NCBI GenBank assembly: GCA_044870185.1
Contig: JBIOYL010000235.1
Span: 1 to 9,469, forward strand
DNA length: 9,469 nucleotides
Direction: 5' to 3'
Source of the DNA: JBIOYL01 sp044870185
GTDB taxonomy: Bacteria; Actinomycetota; CALGFH01
Below, in pieces: positions 5,831 to 9,469 of the stretch. The first letter of the stretch is position 1, and the number at the start of each line of letters is the position of its first letter. Below the pieces are notes generated by a model that was not told the origin of the DNA, ran no database searches, and saw only the letters and a program-made list of their open reading frames with translations. The position numbers and the translations under genes were made by a program.

Positions 5831-5880
5831 GGTCGCCCGAGCGCCGGCGAACCGCTGGTCGCCCGAGCGCCGGCGAACCG
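5831..5880. repeat. Two tandem copies of a 24-bp perfect direct repeat downstream of gcvH
   Basis: Bases 5831-5854 and 5857-5880 are identical, with a period of 26 bp and the two-base spacer CT. Each unit starts GGTCGCCCGAG, contains the palindromic core CGCCGGCG and ends CGAACCG. The pair begins five bases after the gcvH stop. It could be a tandem operator, overlapping hairpins in the 3' end of the gcvH mRNA, or a recent slippage duplication. No third copy is seen in the window. Confidence 0.85.
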
Positions 5881-5890
5881 TTCGAGCAGG

Positions 5891-5908
5891 GTCGCGCCAG
5901 GCCGCGAC
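5891..5908 (+). terminator. Possible weak hairpin terminator after gcvH
   Basis: GTCGCG (5891-5896) and CGCGAC (5903-5908) can form a 6-bp stem with a 6-nt loop between gcvH and the next promoter. No T tract follows, so intrinsic termination is uncertain, and in this GC-rich context a short stem may be coincidental. Confidence 0.25.
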
Positions 5909-5937
5909 GGTCAGGTGGCACAATGCCTGCGATCGCG

Positions 5938-5967
5938 TTGACCTGGTTTCGAGCGCTCCTTTACAGT
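5938..5967 (+). promoter_or_regulatory. Sigma70-type promoter for the FHA-MerR-carboxypeptidase-phosphoribosyltransferase operon
   Basis: TTGACC (-35, 5938-5943, five of six consensus bases) and TACAGT (-10, 5962-5967, with the key T, A and final T) are separated by 18 bp. Transcription would begin near 5974, giving a leader of about 30 nt to ATG 6003. This is the best promoter-like pair in the window, and it stands out because the local AT content is higher than the surroundings. Downstream gaps of 4 nt, 29 nt and a 4-nt overlap imply that it serves four genes. Confidence 0.65.
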
Positions 5968-5992
5968 CGCCTCCACATCGAGGCATGAGCCC

Positions 5993-5998
5993 GGAGGG
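5993..5998 (+). promoter_or_regulatory. Ribosome binding site deciding the FHA-protein start
   Basis: GGAGGG lies four bases before ATG 6003. The in-frame ATG at 5985 has only a GAGG one base away and would place six extra residues before the zinc ribbon. Starting at 6003 gives MFCTQCGHKN, the usual beginning of N-terminal zinc-ribbon proteins. Confidence 0.65.
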
Positions 5999-6002
5999 CA
6001 GG

Positions 6003-6491
6003 ATGTTCTGCACGCAGTGCGGCCACAAGAATCCTGACGGCGCCCGCTTCTGCGCCAACTGCGGCGCGCCGTTGGAGACGATCGCCGCCGACGATGCGAC
6101 CACGACCCTCAGCCTGGCCGCGCAGGACATCGAAGCTGAGGTCGAGGAGGAGGTCGCCGCCCCGGTCGAGGACCTGCGGGAGGGCACGGCGATGCTCGTC
6201 GTCCGCCGTGGCCCGAACGCGGGCAGCCGCTTCCTGCTCGACAAGGAGGTCGTGACGGCCGGCCGCCATCCCGAGAGCGACATCTTCCTGGACGACATCA
6301 CCGTGTCGCGCCGTCATGCCGAGATCCGCCGCGGCCGCAACGGCGGCTTCAGCGTCCACGACGTCGGCTCGCTGAACGGCACTTACCTGAACCGGGAGCG
6401 GGTCGAGGAGGGCGAGCTCAGCAACGGGGACGAGCTCCAGATCGGCAAGTTCAAGCTGGTGTTCTTCGCCGGGCGGCCAGGGGCCGGGTAG
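6003..6491 (+). CDS. garA: GarA/OdhI-family FHA regulator with N-terminal zinc ribbon
   Basis: A 162-residue protein. Residues 1-21 are a zinc ribbon with two CxxC pairs (C3/C6, C17/C20). A flexible acidic linker contains DDATTTLSL (T33-T35) and the run EAEVEEEVAAPVEDL. The FHA domain (about 62-155) has GR at 87-88, SRRH at 102-105, and SLNGTYLN at 123-130, which are the phosphothreonine-binding loops. The FHA part strongly resembles mycobacterial GarA and corynebacterial OdhI, including RRGPNAGSRFLLD and IGKFKLVFF. In those species the protein binds and inhibits 2-oxoglutarate dehydrogenase and regulates glutamate enzymes until PknB/PknG-type kinases phosphorylate an N-terminal ETTS motif, which then folds back onto the FHA domain. 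Here the ETTS motif is replaced by a threonine triplet in the equivalent linker, so a similar switch is plausible but unproven. It is the first gene after the 5938 promoter and lies 4 nt before the MerR gene. Confidence 0.9.
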   Translation: MFCTQCGHKNPDGARFCANCGAPLETIAADDATTTLSLAAQDIEAEVEEEVAAPVEDLREGTAMLVVRRGPNAGSRFLLDKEVVTAGRHPESDIFLDDITVSRRHAEIRRGRNGGFSVHDVGSLNGTYLNRERVEEGELSNGDELQIGKFKLVFFAGRPGAG

Positions 6492-6495
6492 GCTG

Positions 6496-7509
6496 ATGCG
6501 CGACCCGATCGAGCGCCCAACCCGACCGGCCCGTCAGCCCCCGCAAGCCGGCGGCGGCCAGCCGCCGGACCGTGCCGTGGCCGAGGGCCACCGTGAGGCG
6601 TCCGGCTCGACCGGGACGATGAGCATCGGCGAGATCTTGGCCGTGCTGAAGCCGGAGTTTCCCGACATCACGGTGTCCAAGATCCGCTTCCTGGAGGGCG
6701 CCGGGTTGGTCCGGCCCGACCGCTCGCCCTCCGGCTACCGCAAGTTCTCCGAGGACGACGTGGCCAGGCTGCGGTTCGTGCTGCGGGCGCAGCGGGACCA
6801 GTACCTGCCCCTGCGGGTGATCCGCCAGCGCCTGACCGATCTCGAGGCGGTCGGCGGGCTGCACGCGCGTGGCGGGCCGCCGATGGTCGACCGTGGTGGG
6901 CCGCCCTCGACCGTCGAGCGTGGCGGGCCGGCGGCGGTCGAGCGTGGCCCGGACGCCACGCCGGCCGGCGCGGCGCCGACCCTCGCCCGCCCCAGGGCCG
7001 AGCCGCGGCGCGGCCAGCCGGCGCGCACCGGCCCGGCGGCCGCGTCCGCTGCTGCGCCGGCCACCGCGCCGCCTGCGGGGACCGGCCTGCTCGGCGCCGC
7101 GGGCGCCTCGGACGCCCAGTTCACCCGAGACGAGCTGTGCCGGGCGGCCGGTGCCGATCCGGCCCAGCTCGCCGAGCTGGAGTCGTTCGGGCTGCTCGGC
7201 GCCCGGGGCAGCGGCGAGCGTGGCACCTGGTACAGCGGCGACGACCTCGTGCTGCTCCGGCTGGCCGGCGAGCTCGCCGAGTTCGGCCTGGAAGCCCGGC
7301 ACCTGCGCATGTACAAGACGTTCGCCGAGCGCGAGGCGGCGCTGTTCGAGCAGGTGGTCGCCCCGCTGGTCCTCCAGCGCAACCCCGAGGCGCGCGGCCG
7401 GGCCCGCGAGACGCTGGAGACCTTGGCCGAGCTCGGCGGCCGGCTGCGAGATGTCGCGCTGCGCAACGCCATCTCGTCGTTCGCCGAGGCCAGGGACGCC
7501 CGGCGATGA
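6496..7509 (+). CDS. ftsR: MerR-family transcriptional regulator, FtsR (Rv1828) type, with expanded linker
   Basis: 337 residues from ATG 6496. The MerR winged helix (about 42-112) reads SIGEILAVL, SKIRFLEGAGL, then SGYRKFSEDDVARLRFV and YLPLRVIR. Residues 120-205 are an R/G/P/A-rich linker containing a short tandem repeat. The C-terminal part (about 206-330) has FTRDELCRAAG, ELESFGLL and LRMYKTFAEREAALFEQVV, as in the effector half of M. tuberculosis Rv1828, and itself looks like a second MerR-like winged helix. Corynebacterial FtsR activates ftsZ, so the predicted role is control of cell division. Rv1828-type proteins have short N-termini near the residue equivalent to M42 and are about 250 residues long; the extra length here is the 41-residue N-terminus and the linker. 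ATG 6496 has a weak ribosome site, and in-frame GTG 6577 or ATG 6619 could be the real start. The 4-nt gap to the FHA gene indicates co-transcription. Confidence 0.85.
   Translation: MRDPIERPTRPARQPPQAGGGQPPDRAVAEGHREASGSTGTMSIGEILAVLKPEFPDITVSKIRFLEGAGLVRPDRSPSGYRKFSEDDVARLRFVLRAQRDQYLPLRVIRQRLTDLEAVGGLHARGGPPMVDRGGPPSTVERGGPAAVERGPDATPAGAAPTLARPRAEPRRGQPARTGPAAASAAAPATAPPAGTGLLGAAGASDAQFTRDELCRAAGADPAQLAELESFGLLGARGSGERGTWYSGDDLVLLRLAGELAEFGLEARHLRMYKTFAEREAALFEQVVAPLVLQRNPEARGRARETLETLAELGGRLRDVALRNAISSFAEARDARR
6868..6942 (+). repeat. Tandem repeat coding RGGPxxVE in the MerR linker
   Basis: Three in-frame units of 24, 27 and 24 bp (6868-6891, 6892-6918, 6919-6942) each begin CGTGG(C/T)GGGCC and encode RGGPPMVD, RGGPPSTVE and RGGPAAVE. 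A decayed fourth unit starts at 6943 (RGPD). All lengths are multiples of three, which fits replication slippage under selection to keep frame. The segment is likely disordered. Confidence 0.75.
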
Positions 7510-7532
7510 CCCGGCCGGCCGCCCGGCGCTAG
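7506..7532 (+). other. Eight-codon ORF overlapping the MerR stop (MTRPAARR), possible coupling leader
   Basis: ATG 7506 overlaps the MerR TGA in the classic ATGA arrangement, runs eight codons and ends at TAG 7530-7532. It is in the same frame as the carboxypeptidase gene, whose proposed GTG 7539 lies only six bases further on. It may be a reinitiation leader, or the original N-terminus of the next gene interrupted by a nonsense change. Too short to call a gene. Confidence 0.35.
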
Positions 7533-7538
7533 CCATCC

Positions 7539-8807
7539 GTGGCCCGCCGTCCGCCCCGCCAGCTTCCTGGTCGCCTGGCCACGATCGCGGCGCTGGTCGC
7601 CGTGCTTGCGACGGGTCCGCTGCCCGGCGGCCCGCGGCCGGTGTTCGCGTCCCCGCCGGCGCTGCGGGCCGAGCTGGTCGAGGCCGTCCCGTCCGGCCCG
7701 CCGGCCCTGCCGCTGGTGCATGCCGCGTCCTACCTGCTCGCCGACCAGGCGACCGGTCAGGTGCTGCTCGAGCGCGGCGCTGCCACGCCACGGCCGATGG
7801 CGTCCACCACCAAGGTGATGACGGCGCTGCTCGTGCTCGAGCGCCTCGACCCGCGCCGGACGGTGGTGGTCGGCCCGAACCCGGGCAAGGTGGGGGAGGA
7901 GTCGCTCCAGCTCAAGGCGGGGGAGCGCCTCACCGTGCACCAGCTTCTGCTCGGGCTGCTGCTCAAGAGCGCCAACGACAGCGCCGTCGCCCTCGCCGAG
8001 GCGGCCGCCGGCGGCGAGGCCGCCTTCGTGCGGCTGATGAACGCCCGGGCCGCCAGGCTCGGCCTGACCATGACCCATTTCGTCACCCCGTACGGGCTCG
8101 ACCGGCCCGGGCATCGGACCAGCGCGCGCGATCTGGCCCGGCTGTGGGAGGTGGCCATGCGGCGGCCCGACTTCCGGGCGTTGGTCGCCACCCGCCGGGC
8201 CCGCATCCCCGGGCCGGGGCCGCTGCGCTCGTTCACCAGCACCGACCGTCTGCTCGGCGTCTACCCCTGGCTGGAGGGCGGCAAGACCGGGTTCACCAAC
8301 CAGGCCGGCCGCTGCCTGGTCGCCTCCGCGCGGCGGGGTGGCCGGCACCTGGTCGCCGTCGCCCTCGGCTCGGCCGACGCCCTCGCCGACGCGCGGGCCA
8401 TGTTCGACTACGGCTTCCAGGCCCTGGTCCGGGCCCGGCTCGCCGCCGCCGGCGCGGCCGTCGAGGTGCGTGACGGCGCGGCCGTCCGGCGCTTTGCGGT
8501 CGCGGCCGACGTGGACGCGCTCGTCCGCCGGGACCTGCTCGGGCGCGTCCACCTCGTGGTCACCCGGCCCCGCCCACCCAGCCGGCCGCAAGGAGGCGGC
8601 CCGGGGCGCGCGGCGCCGCCCGGCGGCGCCGCCGGCGCCGCGCGCCCGCCGGCCTGGATCCTGGCGGGCAGCACCGTGGTGGCGCCGCTCCGGCTGACCG
8701 TGGCCGGCGCCGGGGCCGCCGTCGAGCGGTTCCTGCCACGCCCGGTGCCCGACGGGGCGCCGCCCACGGTCATCGACGCGTTCCTGCGCCAGGAGCAGGC
8801 CTCGTGA
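7539..8807 (+). CDS. Secreted D-alanyl-D-alanine carboxypeptidase (penicillin-binding protein, peptidase family S11)
   Basis: 422 residues from GTG 7539. The N-terminus is a signal peptide: a basic start (ARRPPRQ), a hydrophobic core (LATIAALVAVLATG, 13-26) and a likely cleavage site near PVFA-SP (about 38). All three active-site motifs of the family are present: S89-T-T-K92 with the nucleophilic serine, S144-A-N146, and K249-T-G251. The enzyme removes the terminal D-alanine from peptidoglycan stem peptides outside the membrane and so limits cross-linking. After the catalytic domain, residues about 303-395 resemble the beta-rich C-terminal domain of PBP5-type proteins, interrupted by a P/G/A-rich insert (about 343-372). 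No clear C-terminal membrane anchor is seen. GTG 7539 has no Shine-Dalgarno sequence, and the frame is closed just upstream by TAG 7530, so translation may depend on coupling to the MerR gene. The start is the uncertain part; the identity is firm. Confidence 0.92.
   Translation: MARRPPRQLPGRLATIAALVAVLATGPLPGGPRPVFASPPALRAELVEAVPSGPPALPLVHAASYLLADQATGQVLLERGAATPRPMASTTKVMTALLVLERLDPRRTVVVGPNPGKVGEESLQLKAGERLTVHQLLLGLLLKSANDSAVALAEAAAGGEAAFVRLMNARAARLGLTMTHFVTPYGLDRPGHRTSARDLARLWEVAMRRPDFRALVATRRARIPGPGPLRSFTSTDRLLGVYPWLEGGKTGFTNQAGRCLVASARRGGRHLVAVALGSADALADARAMFDYGFQALVRARLAAAGAAVEVRDGAAVRRFAVAADVDALVRRDLLGRVHLVVTRPRPPSRPQGGGPGRAAPPGGAAGAARPPAWILAGSTVVAPLRLTVAGAGAAVERFLPRPVPDGAPPTVIDAFLRQEQAS
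8791..8795 (+). promoter_or_regulatory. Ribosome binding site supporting GTG 8804
   Basis: AGGAG inside the carboxypeptidase gene lies eight bases before GTG 8804, which forms a GTGA overlap with that gene's stop codon. The competing ATG 8831 has AGGAG only three bases upstream, which is too close to be ideal. Confidence 0.5.
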
Positions 8808-9469
8808 TCCCGCCGCCGGCAGAGGAGCCCATGGCCGGGGCCGCCGGGGCCGGGCCCGCCGGGCCGGCCGCCCGCGGCGGGCCACCCGAGCGCCCCCCCG
8901 GCCCGCGCGGCCTGTGGGCCGGGCTGCCGGGCGTGCGCACGCTGCTGGACGCGTCCACGCTGCGGACGCGGGTGGCCGAGCTGGGTGCCCGGCTGCGGGC
9001 CGACTACGACGGCCTCGACCCGATCCTGGTGTCGGTGCTGCGGGGCGGGGTCGTGTTCCTGGCCGACCTGGTGCGGGCGACCCGGATCGCCCTGCGGGTC
9101 GACTTCATGGCCATCTCGCGCTTCGACGCGTCGTCGGCGACCGGCGTGGTGCGCATCGTCAAGGACCTGGAGCTCGACGTGTCCGCCCAGCACGTGCTCG
9201 TGGTCGAGGACATCGTCGACACCGGCCTGACCCTCACCTACCTGCTCAAGGTGCTCGCCGCCCGCGGGCCGGCCTCGCTGCGGGTGTGCACGCTGCTGGA
9301 CCGGCGGGCCCGGCGCATCGTCGACGTCCCCCTGCCCTACGTCGGGTTCGAGGTGCCCGACGTGTTCCTTGTCGGCTACGGCCTGGACCTCGACGAGCGT
9401 GAGCGGGGGCGGATGGAGATCCTCGCGCTCGACGACCTGGGCGCCGCCCGCCGCGCGCTCCGGCCGGGC
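8804..9469 (+). CDS. hpt: Hypoxanthine(-guanine) phosphoribosyltransferase-like protein, 3' end outside window
   Basis: The frame is open for 222 codons to the last base, so the 3' end is missing. An A/G/P-rich N-terminus (about 1-42) unusual for the family is followed by the phosphoribosyltransferase core: LVSVLRGGVVFLADLV (75-90), VDFMAISRF (99-107), VRIVKDL (116-122), the PRPP loop VVEDIVDTGLTL (133-144), VCTLLDRRARR (161-171) and GFEVPDVFLVGYGLD (181-195). The family joins hypoxanthine or guanine to PRPP to make IMP or GMP in purine salvage. Some usual residues differ: the SSY of the flexible loop is SRF, the LLDK lysine that contacts the purine is R167, and the usual RYRNLPY segment reads RERGRMEI. 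Base preference may therefore differ from classical Hpt. A normal Hpt is about 180 residues, so this protein is already long. The 4-nt GTGA overlap with the carboxypeptidase gene implies translational coupling; ATG 8831 is the alternative start. Confidence 0.85.
   Translation, partial: MIPPPAEEPMAGAAGAGPAGPAARGGPPERPPGPRGLWAGLPGVRTLLDASTLRTRVAELGARLRADYDGLDPILVSVLRGGVVFLADLVRATRIALRVDFMAISRFDASSATGVVRIVKDLELDVSAQHVLVVEDIVDTGLTLTYLLKVLAARGPASLRVCTLLDRRARRIVDVPLPYVGFEVPDVFLVGYGLDLDERERGRMEILALDDLGAARRALRPG

Noticed and set aside
5831..5880. CRISPR array
   Set aside because: There are only two repeat copies, separated by two bases, with no spacers and no cas genes.

Overview
The window is very GC-rich (about three quarters G+C by eye) and densely coded, with every supported gene on the + strand. 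Its gene content points to an actinomycete (Actinomycetota). The run gcvH - garA/odhI-type FHA gene - MerR gene (ftsR, Rv1828 type) is a conserved actinobacterial cluster. A CDP-alcohol phosphatidyltransferase next to a fused nucleotidyltransferase/phosphomannomutase-like protein recalls the SCO1389/SCO1388 pair of Streptomyces coelicolor. I cannot place the organism below phylum from the sequence alone.

Layout. Positions 1-816 hold the 3' part of der (second GTPase domain plus KH domain), cut by the window edge. A 23-bp near-perfect palindrome (819-841) follows. Next comes a visibly lower-GC gene for a tandem double-HNH endonuclease with a C-terminal zinc knuckle (890-1579), which looks acquired. 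A tRNA-Pro(GGG) gene lies at 1636-1709. After a GC-rich palindromic spacer, a probably leaderless CDP-alcohol phosphatidyltransferase (1851-2498) is followed by an 833-residue sugar-nucleotidyltransferase / hexapeptide-repeat / phosphomannomutase-like fusion (2710-5211). In the fusion, all four classical mutase active-site loops are altered.

The second half begins with gcvH (5445-5825), the lipoyl carrier of the glycine cleavage system. A spacer with a 24-bp direct repeat and a good sigma70-type promoter (5938-5967) follows. This promoter appears to drive a compact operon: a zinc-ribbon/FHA protein of the GarA/OdhI family (6003-6491), a MerR-type regulator with an expanded repetitive linker (6496-7509), a secreted D-alanyl-D-alanine carboxypeptidase (7539-8807), and a hypoxanthine-type phosphoribosyltransferase (8804-9469) that runs off the window. 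Spacing within the operon is 4 nt, 29 nt and a 4-nt overlap.

Taken together, this is mostly a housekeeping region: ribosome assembly, phospholipid and sugar-nucleotide metabolism, glycine cleavage, kinase-linked metabolic control, cell division and wall control, and purine salvage. The one clear accessory insertion is the HNH gene. The most unusual points are the double HNH architecture with its adjacent palindrome, the degenerate mutase domain in the fusion, the zinc ribbon on the GarA-like protein, and an eight-codon ORF stopping just before the carboxypeptidase gene. I found no CRISPR array, insertion sequence, prophage block or defence cassette.
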